A stretch of 62,592 nt of DNA from Peribacillus loiseleuriae (GTDB taxonomy: Bacteria > Bacillota > Bacilli > Bacillales > DSM-1321): positions 80,625 to 143,216 of the forward strand of contig NZ_LFZW01000001.1 of the NCBI RefSeq assembly GCF_001183985.1, written 5' to 3'. The notes beneath the pieces were generated by a model, which saw only the letters and a program-made list of their open reading frames with translations, had not been told where the DNA came from and did not search any database. Below are positions 1 through 12,785 of the stretch, piece after piece. The first letter of the stretch is position 1, and the number at the start of each line of letters is the position of its first letter. The position numbers and the translations under genes were made by a program.

Positions 1-2057
<2,057 letters not shown>

Positions 2058-2125
2058 TATTGTTCTTGAAAAAAGCAAAAAACCTTCTTATTATCTAGTT
2101 TTGAAGGAATGATATTCCTTTATTG

Positions 2126-2241
<116 letters not shown>

Positions 2242-2247
2242 AATTCG

Positions 2248-2280
2248 AGAGATCAGCTATTTATAGCTGGTCTCTTTTTA
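2248..2280 (+). terminator. Intrinsic terminator of the upstream rrn operon
   Basis: A 13-bp stem (AGAGATCAGCTAT with ATAGCTGGTCTCT, one G-T pair) is closed by a two-base loop and followed by a T tract. It starts seven bases after the 5S gene. Confidence 0.9.
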
Positions 2281-2333
2281 ATTTAAATGAGCCATTTAAA
2301 GTACTTGAACACAGTCCACAACGGTGAATTAAC

Positions 2334-2362
2334 AAATCAGCTATTCATAGTTGATTTTTTTT
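2334..2362 (+). terminator. Second, backup terminator after the 5S gene
   Basis: The hairpin AAATCAGCTAT/ATAGTTGATTT (11 bp with a G-T pair) is followed by a T run. Its stem core (ATCAGCTAT) repeats that of the first terminator 85 bp upstream, so it looks like a local duplication. Confidence 0.7.
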
Positions 2363-2685
2363 TGAATTTTACATATATATACTAAATAAATAACATCCTT
2401 TCTGAAACCAACTATAGTAATGGTGCTTTTTACACATGACTTTCAGATTATTTTCAAAAGGTCCGGTAAAAAGGCTTACGAATTACATCAAAGCCCATAA
2501 GTCAGCACAATCTGTGCAAGTCCGGCCCTCACCGTATTACTGCATACACGCAAGTGATCGCTCCTCGAACTTCTCGGCTCTTTTTATCCCCCTTTTATTA
2601 TGATTAAAAAAATTTAATTTAAAAGTTAAAACACATAACATATGGAGATAATGAATCATATAATCAAAAAATAAATGCATCTGAG
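2363..2685. other. Gene-free spacer between rrn and ctsR
   Basis: About 320 bp without a credible gene. It is AT-rich except for a distinctly GC-richer block at about 2460-2590, with small inverted repeats (GCACA-ATC-TGTGC near 2498; GGCTT...AAGCC near 2474). The block is not recognised and is treated under findings. Confidence 0.5.
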
Positions 2686-2713
2686 TTGCAAAATTGGTTT
2701 TTCGTTGTATAAT
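2686..2713 (+). promoter_or_regulatory. SigA-type promoter of the ctsR operon
   Basis: TTGCAA and TATAAT are separated by 16 bp. The CtsR operator begins four bases downstream, so bound repressor would cover the transcription start region. Confidence 0.75.
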
Positions 2714-2716
2714 AAT

Positions 2717-2733
2717 AGTCAAATATAGTCAAA
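2717..2733 (+). promoter_or_regulatory. CtsR operator (tandem heptad repeat)
   Basis: AGTCAAATATAGTCAAA matches the direct-repeat operator bound by CtsR (RGTCAAA-NNN-RGTCAAA). It sits between the -10 box and the ctsR ribosome binding site, implying autoregulation of the four-gene operon. Confidence 0.9.
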
Positions 2734-2753
2734 GTCAGGATGGGGGAGGGCGA

Positions 2754-3215
2754 GTGAAAAATATCTCTGATATTATCGAAGGTTATTTAAAACAAGTTCT
2801 CGAGATGAGTCAGAAAGACATTTTAGAAATTAAAAGAAGCGAAGTAGCTGATAAGTTTCAATGTGTACCATCTCAGATAAATTACGTAATTAATACAAGA
2901 TTTACGATTGAACGAGGCTACTTAGTGGAAAGTAAGCGTGGTGGTGGGGGCTACATTAGAATTATGAAGGTGCAAACACATGACCACGCGGATTTAATAG
3001 ATCAACTACTGTTGTTAATTGGTTCTAGAGTTTCTCAAACAGCAGCTGAAGATATTATTATACGACTTGTGAATGAGGATATTATTTCTCATAGGGAGGC
3101 GAAAATCATGCTTAGTGTGATTGATCGTTCTGTGATTTATATCGATTTACCTGTACGTGATGAATTAAGGGCAAGCATTCTAAATGCCATGCTAACCACT
3201 TTAAAATATAAATAA
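2754..3215 (+). CDS. ctsR: Transcriptional repressor of class III heat-shock genes CtsR
   Basis: CtsR is a dimeric winged helix-turn-helix repressor of clp genes. It is inactivated by heat and removed with the help of McsA/McsB/ClpC. The GTG start follows the GGGGGAGGG ribosome site and gives 153 residues, the normal family length; an upstream in-frame extension would run through the operator and promoter. The HTH is in the first 50 residues. The glycine-rich wing loop (RGGGGY, residues 62-67), known in this family as the temperature sensor, is intact. It is first in the ctsR-mcsA-mcsB-clpC operon, under its own operator. Confidence 0.96.
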   Translation: MKNISDIIEGYLKQVLEMSQKDILEIKRSEVADKFQCVPSQINYVINTRFTIERGYLVESKRGGGGYIRIMKVQTHDHADLIDQLLLLIGSRVSQTAAEDIIIRLVNEDIISHREAKIMLSVIDRSVIYIDLPVRDELRASILNAMLTTLKYK

Positions 3216-3236
3216 AGACCCGGCAGAGGTGATAAA

Positions 3237-3791
3237 ATGGTTTGCCAAGAATGTAATCAAAGACCAGCAACTTTGCATTTTACAAAAATTATTAATGGTG
3301 AAAAGAAAGAAATCCATATTTGCGATAAGTGTGCTCAAGAAAAAGGTGATTTATTTATGCAAAATGGTGCAAATGGCTTTTCGATAAACAACTTATTGGC
3401 CGGTTTACTTAATATAGAGCCATTTCTTCAGCAAGCAAAGGCGAGTACGTTTCCACGTGTTGAAGAGTTAAAGTGCAAGAATTGTCATTTAACGTTTAAA
3501 GAATTTGTCCATGTTGGAAAATTTGGATGTGCAACATGTTATGAGACGTTTAAAGATAGTTTGGATCCTATTTTAAAAAGAGTGCATGGCGGCAATACTG
3601 CACATGTTGGGAAAATACCAGAAAGATTAGGCGAGAGCATTCACCTTAGGAAACAAATAAAGGATTTAAAAAGTGAACTGAAAGCCCTCATTGATCAAGA
3701 AGAATTTGAACAGGCAGCTTTAGTACGAGATCAAATACGTTCACTTGAAAAAGGTGATGAAGCAGCAGAGGAAAGGGGAAGCCAGCCATGA
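3237..3791 (+). CDS. mcsA: Protein-arginine kinase activator McsA
   Basis: McsA activates McsB and binds zinc. Cysteine pairs are at residues 3/6 and 29/32 (CQEC, CDKC), with two more CxxC pairs around residues 80-105. A UVR motif ([19 protein letters not shown]) lies in the C-terminal third and contacts ClpC-type partners. Length 184 aa is normal. The stop overlaps the mcsB start by 4 bp (ATGA), so the two are probably translationally coupled. Confidence 0.95.
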   Translation: MVCQECNQRPATLHFTKIINGEKKEIHICDKCAQEKGDLFMQNGANGFSINNLLAGLLNIEPFLQQAKASTFPRVEELKCKNCHLTFKEFVHVGKFGCATCYETFKDSLDPILKRVHGGNTAHVGKIPERLGESIHLRKQIKDLKSELKALIDQEEFEQAALVRDQIRSLEKGDEAAEERGSQP

Positions 3792-4864
3792 CTTTAGATC
3801 ACTTCGCGCAAAATGCAAAAAGCTCTTGGTGGAATGAAGCTGGTCCTGATGCGGATATTGTTCGAAGTTCCAGAATTAGAATGGCGAGAAACTTCAGGGA
3901 TTATAAATTCCCAACTATATACAACAAAGAAGAAGCCAATAAAATTATGGAATTAGTAAAAGAAAAGCTAGAAAAGTCAAATGACCCTGTAGCAGGCAAT
4001 TTGGAACTTTTCGAATTAGAGAAGCTTGAGCCTCTCGAAAGACAGGTATTGGTTGAAAAACACTTGATCAGTCCCAATTTAGCCGAGGATTCCTTATACG
4101 CTGCTTGTTTGCTATCTAAAAATGAAGAAGTTAGCATTATGGTGAATGAAGAGGAGCATATCCGGATTCAATGCATGGTATCTGGTTTACAGCTAACAGA
4201 AGCTCTGGAAGTGGCTAATAAATATGATGATTGGGTGGAACAGCAGATTGATTATGCGTACGATGAAGAGAGGGGGTATTTAACAAGCTGTCCAACAAAT
4301 GTAGGAACAGGCTTAAGAGCGTCCGTTATGATGCATTTACCGGGTTTAGTCCTGACCCGTCAAATCAACAAAATTATCCCGGCAATTAACCAATTAGGTC
4401 TTGTGGTCAGAGGAATGTATGGGGAAGGCAGTAGTGCGGTAGGCAATATTTTTCAGATTTCAAATCAGATTACACTTGGAAAATCAGAGAAAGATATTGT
4501 GGAAGACTTGACTAGTATTGTTCAACAAATCATTGCTCAAGAAAGGTCTGCCAGAGAAGCATTAGTTAAAACCTCTCACATACAATTAGAAGATAGAGTA
4601 TATCGCTCTCTAGGAGTATTATTGAATGCCAGGATTATTGAATCAAAGGAAGCTGCTACATGTATATCAGATGTTAGTTTAGGTATCGATTTAGGGTATA
4701 TAAAAAATATAGAAAAAAGTGTAATGAATGAATTAATGATTTTAACGCAGCCAGGATTTTTACAAAAGTACGCAGGCGGACCGTTACAACCATATGAAAG
4801 AGATGTTCGCCGTGCTTCGTTAATACGTGAACGGTTAGATTCAGCCCAAATTGAAAATTCTTAA
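3788..4864 (+). CDS. mcsB: Protein arginine kinase McsB
   Basis: McsB phosphorylates arginine residues, marking proteins such as CtsR for ClpC-ClpP degradation. The 358-aa protein has the phosphagen-kinase catalytic fold: nucleotide-binding SSRIRMARN near residue 26, NEEEHIRIQ near 120, and [13 protein letters not shown] around 170. The C-terminal RDVRRA motif corresponds to the pArg-binding allosteric site of the family. It starts inside the mcsA stop and ends 14 bp before clpC. Confidence 0.95.
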   Translation: MTLDHFAQNAKSSWWNEAGPDADIVRSSRIRMARNFRDYKFPTIYNKEEANKIMELVKEKLEKSNDPVAGNLELFELEKLEPLERQVLVEKHLISPNLAEDSLYAACLLSKNEEVSIMVNEEEHIRIQCMVSGLQLTEALEVANKYDDWVEQQIDYAYDEERGYLTSCPTNVGTGLRASVMMHLPGLVLTRQINKIIPAINQLGLVVRGMYGEGSSAVGNIFQISNQITLGKSEKDIVEDLTSIVQQIIAQERSAREALVKTSHIQLEDRVYRSLGVLLNARIIESKEAATCISDVSLGIDLGYIKNIEKSVMNELMILTQPGFLQKYAGGPLQPYERDVRRASLIRERLDSAQIENS

Positions 4865-4878
4865 GGAGGAATTATCCT

Positions 4879-7320
4879 ATGATGTTTGGACGATTTACTG
4901 AAAGAGCTCAAAAGGTATTAGCATTAGCCCAAGAAGAAGCCATTCGTTTAGGACATAACAATATTGGAACCGAACATATTCTATTAGGACTCGTTCGTGA
5001 AGGAGAAGGTATTGCTGCAAAGGCACTATACGCACTTGGACTTGGCTCAGATAAAATTCAAAAAGAAGTAGAAAACTTAATTGGCCGCGGCCAAGAGAAG
5101 GCTCAAACGATTCATTATACACCAAGAGCTAAAAAGGTCATTGAGCTATCCATGGATGAAGCACGAAAACTTGGACATTCTTATGTTGGTACTGAGCATG
5201 TTCTACTAGGGTTAATCCGTGAAGGAGAAGGCGTCGCTGCCCGTGTGCTTAATAATCTTGGGGTAAGTTTGAACAAAGCACGTCAGCAAGTACTACAACT
5301 GCTAGGGAGCAATGAGTCTGGCGGTCATCAGGGTGCTGCTTCAGCAAATGCCAGCACGCCGACCCTAGATGGTTTAGCGCGTGATTTAACAGCAATTGCG
5401 CGTGAAGGAAGTCTGGACCCGGTTATTGGCCGCAGTAAAGAAATCCAACGTGTGATCGAAGTGTTAAGTCGCCGTACAAAAAATAATCCAGTCCTAATTG
5501 GAGAACCAGGAGTGGGTAAAACAGCAATTGCAGAAGGGCTTGCTCAACAAATAATTAATAATGAGGTTCCAGAAATTCTTCGTGACAAGCGCGTTATGAC
5601 ACTTGATATGGGTACTGTAGTAGCTGGTACGAAATACCGTGGTGAGTTTGAAGATCGTCTGAAGAAAGTGATGGATGAAATACGCCAAGCTGGAAATATC
5701 ATTTTATTTATTGATGAATTACACACATTAATTGGCGCTGGCGGAGCAGAGGGGGCAATTGATGCATCCAATATTTTAAAACCTTCATTAGCCCGTGGTG
5801 AGTTGCAATGTATTGGAGCAACAACTCTTGATGAATATCGAAAATATATTGAAAAAGATGCAGCCCTAGAACGCAGATTCCAACCAATTACAGTTAATGA
5901 GCCTACAATTGAGGAATCAATTTTAATTCTTAAAGGATTACGTGATCGCTATGAAGCGCATCACCGTGTTTCAATTACAGATGAATCGATTGATGCTGCT
6001 GTTAAGCTCTCTGATCGTTATATTTCTGACCGTTTTCTTCCTGATAAAGCGATTGATTTAATCGACGAAGCTGGTTCAAAGGTTCGGTTGCGTTCTTATA
6101 CGACTCCACCAAATTTAAAGGAATTAGAAGTGAAGCTTGATGAAGTACGAAAAGAAAAAGACTCATCTGTCCAAAGCCAAGAGTTTGAAAAGGCAGCTTC
6201 TTTACGTGACACTGAACAGCGATTGAGAGAGCAGCTGGAAGAAACGAAGAAGACATGGAAAGAAAAGCAGGGTCAAGAAAATAGTGAAGTAACAGTAGAT
6301 GATATCGCTCACGTCGTATCTAGTTGGACGGGTGTCCCTGTTACAAGACTCGCACAAACAGAATCAGATAAATTGTTGAATATGGAATCTATACTTCACG
6401 ATCGTGTAATTGGTCAGGAAGAAGCGGTAATTGCTGTTGCAAAAGCTGTTCGCCGGGCTCGAGCAGGCTTGAAAGATCCGAAACGTCCAATTGGTTCATT
6501 TATTTTCCTCGGACCTACAGGGGTCGGGAAAACAGAATTAGCAAGAGCATTGGCTGAATCCATATTTGGTGATGAAGAAGCAATGATTCGCATTGACATG
6601 TCGGAGTACATGGAAAAACATTCGACTTCACGCCTTGTTGGTTCACCTCCGGGATATGTAGGATATGAAGAAGGTGGGCAATTAACGGAAAAAGTACGTA
6701 GAAAGCCATACTCGGTTGTCCTATTAGATGAGATTGAAAAAGCGCATCCAGATGTATTCAACATTCTTCTTCAGGTCTTAGAGGATGGTAGATTAACGGA
6801 CTCTAAGGGTCGTACAGTAGATTTCAGAAATACGATTCTAATTATGACTTCCAATGTGGGGGCATCCGCTCTAAAATCGAATAAATATGTAGGATTTAAC
6901 ATTCAAGATCAAGGTCAGGATTATAAGGATATGAAAGGAAAGGTGCTAGAAGAGCTAAAGCGTGCATTCCGCCCAGAATTCCTGAACCGTATCGATGAAA
7001 CAATTGTATTCCATGCACTTGAGAGAAAGCACCTGAAAGAAATTGTTACACTTATGTCGGTTCAACTTACAAACCGCCTAAACGAGCAGGAAATTCTTAT
7101 TGAATTGACGGATGCTGCGAAAGAAAAGATTGCTGAAGTAGGGTATGATCCTGAATATGGGGCCCGTCCAATTCGTAGGGCACTTCAGAAACATGTGGAA
7201 GACTACTTATCTGAAGAGCTATTGAAAGGAAATGTTCAAAAAAATCATCCGGTAACTATAGATGTAAAAGACGGCGAATTTTTACTAAAATATAAAGAAC
7301 CAGTAAATAGTAATATATAA
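4879..7320 (+). CDS. clpC: AAA+ unfoldase ClpC (ATPase subunit of ClpCP)
   Basis: ClpC is a hexameric unfoldase feeding ClpP, with McsB or MecA as adaptors. The 813-aa protein has two N-terminal Clp repeats (residues 1-145), a first AAA+ module with Walker A GEPGVGKT at 208-215, and a UVR-containing middle domain near 420-455. The second AAA+ module has GPTGVGKT near 545, followed by the C-terminal D2-small domain. The start is one of two adjacent ATG codons 10 bp after AAGGAGG. It is the last gene of the operon, closed by a terminator. Confidence 0.97.
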   Translation: MMFGRFTERAQKVLALAQEEAIRLGHNNIGTEHILLGLVREGEGIAAKALYALGLGSDKIQKEVENLIGRGQEKAQTIHYTPRAKKVIELSMDEARKLGHSYVGTEHVLLGLIREGEGVAARVLNNLGVSLNKARQQVLQLLGSNESGGHQGAASANASTPTLDGLARDLTAIAREGSLDPVIGRSKEIQRVIEVLSRRTKNNPVLIGEPGVGKTAIAEGLAQQIINNEVPEILRDKRVMTLDMGTVVAGTKYRGEFEDRLKKVMDEIRQAGNIILFIDELHTLIGAGGAEGAIDASNILKPSLARGELQCIGATTLDEYRKYIEKDAALERRFQPITVNEPTIEESILILKGLRDRYEAHHRVSITDESIDAAVKLSDRYISDRFLPDKAIDLIDEAGSKVRLRSYTTPPNLKELEVKLDEVRKEKDSSVQSQEFEKAASLRDTEQRLREQLEETKKTWKEKQGQENSEVTVDDIAHVVSSWTGVPVTRLAQTESDKLLNMESILHDRVIGQEEAVIAVAKAVRRARAGLKDPKRPIGSFIFLGPTGVGKTELARALAESIFGDEEAMIRIDMSEYMEKHSTSRLVGSPPGYVGYEEGGQLTEKVRRKPYSVVLLDEIEKAHPDVFNILLQVLEDGRLTDSKGRTVDFRNTILIMTSNVGASALKSNKYVGFNIQDQGQDYKDMKGKVLEELKRAFRPEFLNRIDETIVFHALERKHLKEIVTLMSVQLTNRLNEQEILIELTDAAKEKIAEVGYDPEYGARPIRRALQKHVEDYLSEELLKGNVQKNHPVTIDVKDGEFLLKYKEPVNSNI

Positions 7321-7333
7321 GGAAATGACAAGA

Positions 7334-7369
7334 AGAGGTACATACTATAATGTGATGTACCTCTCTTTT
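7334..7369 (+). terminator. Terminator of the ctsR-clpC operon
   Basis: A perfect 10-bp stem (AGAGGTACAT/ATGTACCTCT) with an 11-base loop is followed by a T-rich tail, 14 bp after the clpC stop. Confidence 0.9.
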
Positions 7370-7530
7370 ATTAAGTAAACAACTCTTTTTTAGAAAATAG
7401 TTGGAATGATTATGAGATAAGCAGGATTATTGCGGTGCAATACCTAATATCTTTAGTGTAGGGATTTTTTTACATAAATATTTTTAGGAATAAGAGGCTT
7501 ATTTATTTTACTAAAAGAAAGGAAGCTATT

Positions 7531-8925
7531 ATGGCAACAAAAAAAAAGACAAAATTCATGTGCCAATCATGTGGATATGAGTCAGCAAAATGGATGGGGA
7601 AATGCCCAGGTTGTGGAGAATGGAACAAAATGGTTGAGGAAGTTGAAATTGTGAAGCCCGCAAGACGAGGAGGGGCCTTTACGCATTCAGAGGGTATCAC
7701 GGGAACTGCAGAGCGGCAAAAAGCAACACCCATTACAACAATTGAAACACTACAAGAGCCAAGAATTGCTACAGATTCAGCTGAGCTGAACCGGGCATTA
7801 GGTGGAGGGATTGTTCAAGGGTCACTTGTTTTAATCGGTGGTGATCCGGGTATTGGTAAATCGACACTTTTGCTGCAAGTATCATCTCAACTCGCGCAGA
7901 AGCAGAAGAAGGTCCTCTATATTTCCGGAGAAGAGTCTGTTAAACAAACAAAGCTACGTGCAGATCGACTTGGTGTTACATCTGATCATTTATATGTGTA
8001 TTCAGAAACCGATATGGATTATATCCAGCAAGCGATTGCTGAAGTGAATCCGGACCTTGTCATTATTGATTCCATTCAGACAGTCTACCAGTCGGAAGTT
8101 ACCTCTGCCCCTGGAAGTGTATCACAGGTAAGGGAATGTACAGCCACTTTAATGCGTATCGCGAAATCGAATGGAATTGCCATTTTTATTGTTGGTCATG
8201 TAACGAAGGAAGGGGCCATTGCAGGTCCAAGATTATTGGAGCATATGGTAGATACAGTATTATATTTTGAAGGAGAGCGGCATCATACATATCGGATTAT
8301 CCGTGCCGTTAAGAATCGGTTTGGTTCGACAAATGAAATGGGAATTTTTGAAATGAAGGAGAGCGGTTTGGAAGAGGTCGCAAATCCCTCTGAAATTTTC
8401 CTCGAAGAACGGTCCAAAGGCGCGGCTGGTTCAACAGTAGTCGCTTCTATGGAAGGAACACGCCCCGTGCTTGTGGAAATTCAAGCACTTGTATCTCCGA
8501 CAAGCTTCGGAAACCCGCGAAGGATGGCAACTGGAATCGACCATAACCGAGTATCACTTTTGATGGCTGTTTTAGAAAAAAGGGTCGGTTTACTTTTGCA
8601 GAACCAAGATGCCTATCTAAAAGTAGCAGGTGGGGTAAAGCTGGATGAACCCGCGATCGACCTTGCTGTTTCTGTAAGCATTGCTTCAAGTTTTCGAGAT
8701 AAATCAACGAGACCTACAGATTGTATTATTGGGGAAGTAGGTCTGACAGGTGAAGTAAGAAGAGTATCAAGAATTGAACAGAGGGTTCAGGAAGCGGTTA
8801 AACTCGGATTTGAACGAGTGATACTTCCAGCTAATAATATAAGTGGATGGAGTGCGCCTAAAGGAATCGAAATTATCGGAGTGTCAACCGTTGCGGAAGC
8901 TCTTAAGTATGCTCTAGGAGGCTAA
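7531..8925 (+). CDS. radA: DNA repair protein RadA (RecA-like branch-migration ATPase)
   Basis: RadA processes recombination intermediates together with RecA. The N-terminal zinc ribbon has Cys 11/14/25/28 (CQSC...CPGC). A RecA-fold core has Walker [10 protein letters not shown] at about 104-112 and the RadA-specific KNRFGS motif near 261. A Lon-protease-like C-terminal domain follows. The 464-aa length is normal. The ribosome site AAAGAAAGGAAG precedes ATG. It lies 2 bp before disA, a common pairing linked to DNA-integrity control. Confidence 0.96.
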   Translation: MATKKKTKFMCQSCGYESAKWMGKCPGCGEWNKMVEEVEIVKPARRGGAFTHSEGITGTAERQKATPITTIETLQEPRIATDSAELNRALGGGIVQGSLVLIGGDPGIGKSTLLLQVSSQLAQKQKKVLYISGEESVKQTKLRADRLGVTSDHLYVYSETDMDYIQQAIAEVNPDLVIIDSIQTVYQSEVTSAPGSVSQVRECTATLMRIAKSNGIAIFIVGHVTKEGAIAGPRLLEHMVDTVLYFEGERHHTYRIIRAVKNRFGSTNEMGIFEMKESGLEEVANPSEIFLEERSKGAAGSTVVASMEGTRPVLVEIQALVSPTSFGNPRRMATGIDHNRVSLLMAVLEKRVGLLLQNQDAYLKVAGGVKLDEPAIDLAVSVSIASSFRDKSTRPTDCIIGEVGLTGEVRRVSRIEQRVQEAVKLGFERVILPANNISGWSAPKGIEIIGVSTVAEALKYALGG

Positions 8926-8927
8926 AA

Positions 8928-10001
8928 ATGACAGACAAGAAGGCGTTTGAAAAGATGAAATTAGAAATCCTTCACATGGTCGCACCAGGGACACCTTTAA
9001 GAGAAGGGATTGATAATGTCTTACGTGCTAACACGGGAGGGCTCATCGTTGTCGGTGATAATGAAAAAGTACGTTCAATAGTCGACGGTGGATTTCAAAT
9101 TAATTCTCCTTGTACACCAAGCACATTATATGAATTGGCAAAGATGGACGGTGCGATTCTTTTAAATGAAAAAGCGGATAAAATCATCCTTGCTAATGCC
9201 CAGTTGGCACCAGACACATCCGTACCCTCTAAGGAAACCGGCATGCGTCATAGAACAGCTGAACGTGTGGCAAGGGAAACGAAGTCGCTTGTTATTGCGA
9301 TTTCACAGCGGAGAAATGTCATTACCCTCTATCAAGGAAATTTCCAATACGCACTTAAAGATATTGCTGTTATTTTAGCAAAAGCGAATCTTGCGATACA
9401 AACGTTGGAAAAATATAAAATCGTTTTGCAGCAAAGTATTAATGACCTTGGTTTGCTTGAATTCGAGGATATGGTAACCTATACGGATTTATTGCAGGTC
9501 TTCCATCGCTATATTATGGTTTTGAGAATAAAAATCGAGTTAGTTAATTATTTGAATGAGCTTGGAACAGAAGGTAGATTAATCCGACTTCAAATGAATG
9601 AGCTGCTTTTCGAATTGGAAAGTGAAGGGAAACTGATTGTAAAAGATTATGTCAATCAGAAAGAAGACCATCCACAGGAAATAATTGAAAAGCTGCACGA
9701 TTTGGCCCAGCAGGAGAAGTTTGAAGAAGGTAATTTGTTAAAGGTACTTGGATATAATGGTTACATACATTTGGATGAAATCATTAGTCCAAGAGGGTAT
9801 CGAATACTACATAAGATTCCAAGATTGCCATTTTTAATTGTGGAAAATCTTATTAACCAATTTTGCAATTTTATCACCATTTATCAGGCTTCTGTTGAAG
9901 AGTTGGACGATGTTGAAGGTATAGGAGAAGTACGGGCGAATAAAATTCAAGAGGGTCTTAGGCTTCTGAAAACACAGCTTGTTGCAGAGAGAAGAATGTG
10001 A
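8928..10001 (+). CDS. disA: DNA integrity scanning protein / diadenylate cyclase DisA
   Basis: DisA makes c-di-AMP from two ATP and scans DNA for branched structures. The DAC domain carries the active-site DGA (residues 74-76) and RHR (107-109) motifs. A helical spine and a C-terminal helix-hairpin-helix DNA-binding domain (VEGIGEVRANKI region) follow. Length 357 aa is typical. The ATG follows AGGAGG with a 6-bp spacer and is two bases after the radA stop, so the genes are co-transcribed. Confidence 0.96.
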   Translation: MTDKKAFEKMKLEILHMVAPGTPLREGIDNVLRANTGGLIVVGDNEKVRSIVDGGFQINSPCTPSTLYELAKMDGAILLNEKADKIILANAQLAPDTSVPSKETGMRHRTAERVARETKSLVIAISQRRNVITLYQGNFQYALKDIAVILAKANLAIQTLEKYKIVLQQSINDLGLLEFEDMVTYTDLLQVFHRYIMVLRIKIELVNYLNELGTEGRLIRLQMNELLFELESEGKLIVKDYVNQKEDHPQEIIEKLHDLAQQEKFEEGNLLKVLGYNGYIHLDEIISPRGYRILHKIPRLPFLIVENLINQFCNFITIYQASVEELDDVEGIGEVRANKIQEGLRLLKTQLVAERRM

Positions 10002-10156
10002 ATAGGGGGGTGAATAATTTTTGACACTCCTATGAGCGAATGCTAGGCTGAATTATGGAAGTTATCTATATTTTATAGAAAAATCTTATCAAAATATTTA
10101 ATAAGAAGGTTTCGAATTATAATATTTGTTAATAATGAGTAAAGGGAGGTGAAGGG

Positions 10157-11245
10157 ATGTTAAAACGCATTATACAAGCATGCTTCTTAATTGTCGGGGG
10201 AACACTGGGCATTGTGTTAATTCCTTGGCTATTGCCGATGATACATGCAGATGATATTGCATTAATAAATAACCCTTATGTTACTGCTATTTTAGGAGCC
10301 ATCATATTTTATCTTATTACTTTTTGGGCTGTCGAGTATGTCGTTAATATTATGAAGTGGCTAGAGGAACAGCTTGTCAAGGCACCTATAACGGATATTG
10401 TATTCGGAAGTATTGGCTTGCTCGTGGGTCTTTTGGCTGCTTATATTATCGGTTCAGCACTCAATGCCATCCAATTCCCCATTCTAAATACGGTAGCACC
10501 AATTCTTTTGACTCTATTGTTTGGGTATCTTGGCTTTCAGGTTGGATTCAAGAAGCGGGATGAATTTTTGAGTTTATTCTCCAAAGCAGGGAAAAGGAAA
10601 ATTCAAGACAGTGAACAGGAGTTAGAAGAACAGAATCGAAAAATGAAAATACTTGATACAAGTGTCATTATTGATGGAAGAATTGCCGACATTTGCCAGA
10701 CTGGATTTTTAGAAGGCGTTATTGTAATTCCCCAATTCGTTTTAGCAGAGCTTCAACATATTGCGGATTCTTCAGACGCATTAAAAAGAAACCGAGGCCG
10801 TCGAGGGTTGGATATCCTTAATCGAATTCAAAAGGAATTATCGATTAAAGTAGAAATGTATGAAGGGGATTTTGAGGATATTCAAGAGGTAGATAGCAAA
10901 CTAGTTAAGCTTGCGAAAATTTCCAATGGTGTTGTTGTTACAAATGATTTTAACCTCAATAAAGTGTGTGAATTTCAAGGTGTACCTGTGTTGAATATTA
11001 ATGATTTGGCAAATGCAGTGAAGCCTGTTGTACTACCAGGGGAAGAAATGAGCGTACAAGTCATTAAAGATGGGAAAGAGCAGAATCAAGGCATTGCTTA
11101 TCTTGACGATGGAACGATGATTGTCGTTGAAGGTGGAAGGGATTATATTGGCAAGCGGATCGATGTATTAGTAACTAGTGTACTTCAAACATCTGCGGGT
11201 CGTATGATTTTTGCAAAGCCTAAACTATTAGAAAAAGCATTATAA
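10157..11245 (+). CDS. yacL: PIN/TRAM domain membrane protein (YacL family)
   Basis: The first 130 residues contain four hydrophobic segments predicted to span the membrane. A PIN nuclease-fold domain ([14 protein letters not shown] near residue 166, acidic TNDFNLN near 255) and a C-terminal TRAM RNA-binding domain follow. The acidic residues expected of a PIN metal site are visible, but the substrate is unknown. It follows disA by 155 bp, and GGGAGGTGA precedes the ATG. Same gene order as in B. subtilis. Confidence 0.88.
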   Translation: MLKRIIQACFLIVGGTLGIVLIPWLLPMIHADDIALINNPYVTAILGAIIFYLITFWAVEYVVNIMKWLEEQLVKAPITDIVFGSIGLLVGLLAAYIIGSALNAIQFPILNTVAPILLTLLFGYLGFQVGFKKRDEFLSLFSKAGKRKIQDSEQELEEQNRKMKILDTSVIIDGRIADICQTGFLEGVIVIPQFVLAELQHIADSSDALKRNRGRRGLDILNRIQKELSIKVEMYEGDFEDIQEVDSKLVKLAKISNGVVVTNDFNLNKVCEFQGVPVLNINDLANAVKPVVLPGEEMSVQVIKDGKEQNQGIAYLDDGTMIVVEGGRDYIGKRIDVLVTSVLQTSAGRMIFAKPKLLEKAL

Positions 11246-11286
11246 GAGGTAAACAAAGTCTTATAGTGTAGCAAGGAGAGGCCGGC

Positions 11287-11976
11287 ATGTTTTATGAAGT
11301 AGTTATACCAGCAGCAGGACAAGGGAAAAGAATGAAGGCTGGAAAGAATAAATTATTTATCGAGCTTATAGATACCCCTATTATTGTTTATACATTACAA
11401 GTATTTGATCGGGACCCTGACTGCAAGCGGATTATCCTAACGATTAATCCTGAAGAAGAATCTATTTTCACAAGCCTAATTGAGCAGTATGGGATTAAAA
11501 AAGTAACCAAGCTTGTTCCGGGCGGTAAAGAGCGTCAGCAAAGCGTGTTTAACGGAGTGAAAGAAATCAAGGAAGATGGCCTTGTACTAGTTCATGATGG
11601 AGCAAGGCCATTTATTGACCATTCGCTTATCAAACGTTTAACAGAGGCAGCATCCTCTCACGGTGGGGCAATTGTTGCAGTTCCTGTTAAGGATACGATA
11701 AAAAAGGTGAAAGAGAATATGGTTATAGAAACCGTGGAGCGATCTAGCTTGTGGGCTGTCCAAACACCACAAGCTTTTCGTGTGTCCATTTTGAAAAAAG
11801 CACATGAAGAAGCAGAGAAAGACGATTATTTAGGTACCGATGATGCTAGTCTTCTTGAACGAAAGGGGCAACCTGTTGTCATTATTGAAGGGGATTATGA
11901 TAATATTAAGATTACGACTCAAGAAGATTTATATTTTGCGGAAGCAATTTTACATAAAAAACCTGTTTGGCGTTAA
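11287..11976 (+). CDS. ispD: 2-C-methyl-D-erythritol 4-phosphate cytidylyltransferase
   Basis: IspD catalyses the third step of the MEP isoprenoid pathway, joining CTP to MEP. The 229-aa protein has the N-terminal nucleotide loop (PAAGQGKRMKAGKNK from residue 8) and the conserved HDGARPF motif near residue 102. It is separated from ispF, which acts two steps later, by a 205-bp spacer holding an unusual hairpin and palindrome. Confidence 0.95.
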   Translation: MFYEVVIPAAGQGKRMKAGKNKLFIELIDTPIIVYTLQVFDRDPDCKRIILTINPEEESIFTSLIEQYGIKKVTKLVPGGKERQQSVFNGVKEIKEDGLVLVHDGARPFIDHSLIKRLTEAASSHGGAIVAVPVKDTIKKVKENMVIETVERSSLWAVQTPQAFRVSILKKAHEEAEKDDYLGTDDASLLERKGQPVVIIEGDYDNIKITTQEDLYFAEAILHKKPVWR

Positions 11977-11981
11977 AACGC

Positions 11982-12020
11982 CATCATTTATCACGAAGGA
12001 TAAATGATGTAGCATGCTAC
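11982..12020 (+). repeat. Perfect hairpin joined to a 12-bp palindrome in the ispD-ispF spacer
   Basis: CATCATTTATC and GATAAATGATG (11 bp, no mismatch, 6-base loop) lie six bases after the ispD stop. The last base pair is shared with the palindrome GTAGCATGCTAC. No T run follows, so this is not a standard terminator. It may be an mRNA-stability or processing site, or a protein-binding site; neither is shown. Confidence 0.7.
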
Positions 12021-12181
12021 ACTCACCTAATCACATTGATGGCGGTGCGGAGCTAGATTTGGAGGTACTTACTATAATAGAATAAGTATATCTACTAAGT
12101 TGAGTGGCTGTATAATAAGTCGCGAAGCCCCGTCTCCATGTCCTTCATAAAAATAAAAGATGAAAAAGGAGAGATGAAATG

Positions 12182-12661
12182 ATGTTTCGAATTGGACAAG
12201 GATTTGATGTTCATCAGTTGGTAGAAGGAAGGCCGTTAATTATTGGTGGAGTAACAATTCCTTATGAAAAAGGTTTACTTGGCCATTCAGATGCAGACGT
12301 ATTACTTCATACAGTTGCTGATGCATGTCTTGGGGCAATCGGTGCAGGTGATATCGGAAAGCACTTCCCAGATACAGACCCAGAGTTTAAGGATGCCGAT
12401 TCAGCGAAGCTTCTTCAACATGTATGGGCAATAGTGAAAGAGAAAGGTTATGTACTTGGAAATGCAGATTGTACAATCATAGCGCAAAAGCCTAAAATGT
12501 CCCCTTATAACGAAAAAATAAAAGCAAGAATAGCTGAGCTGTTGGAAGCTTCCATGGATCAAATCAATGTAAAGGCAACGACAACGGAAAAGCTCGGTTT
12601 TACTGGTCGTGGAGAAGGAATAGCCGCACAAGTTGCTGTCCTCTTAGTGAAAGCGGAGTGA
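12182..12661 (+). CDS. ispF: 2-C-methyl-D-erythritol 2,4-cyclodiphosphate synthase
   Basis: IspF is the fifth enzyme of the MEP pathway. It cyclises CDP-ME-2-phosphate in a homotrimer with a divalent metal. Metal ligands appear as GFDVHQL (Asp, His) at the N-terminus and the conserved [13 protein letters not shown] near residue 33. Of two adjacent ATG codons, the second matches the family start [11 protein letters not shown] and gives 159 aa. Confidence 0.95.
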   Translation: MFRIGQGFDVHQLVEGRPLIIGGVTIPYEKGLLGHSDADVLLHTVADACLGAIGAGDIGKHFPDTDPEFKDADSAKLLQHVWAIVKEKGYVLGNADCTIIAQKPKMSPYNEKIKARIAELLEASMDQINVKATTTEKLGFTGRGEGIAAQVAVLLVKAE

Positions 12662-12785
12662 CCGCCAAGAGATACTTTCTTCAAGGACTTATTGGTGGTA
12701 AAATAAAATGAGAATTCCCATGTGGTTAGGCCATTTTGGGATTATGAAGTGACGTATGGAATGTATTTATTAGGAGGAGTCAGAT

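Noticed and set aside
2242..2360. tRNA genes after the 5S rRNA
   Set aside because: No cloverleaf, TTCGAAT arm or CCA end is present; only terminators follow.
2537..2722. Minus-strand 61-residue open frame upstream of ctsR
   Set aside because: It would cover the ctsR promoter and operator, has no ribosome site, and is of low complexity.
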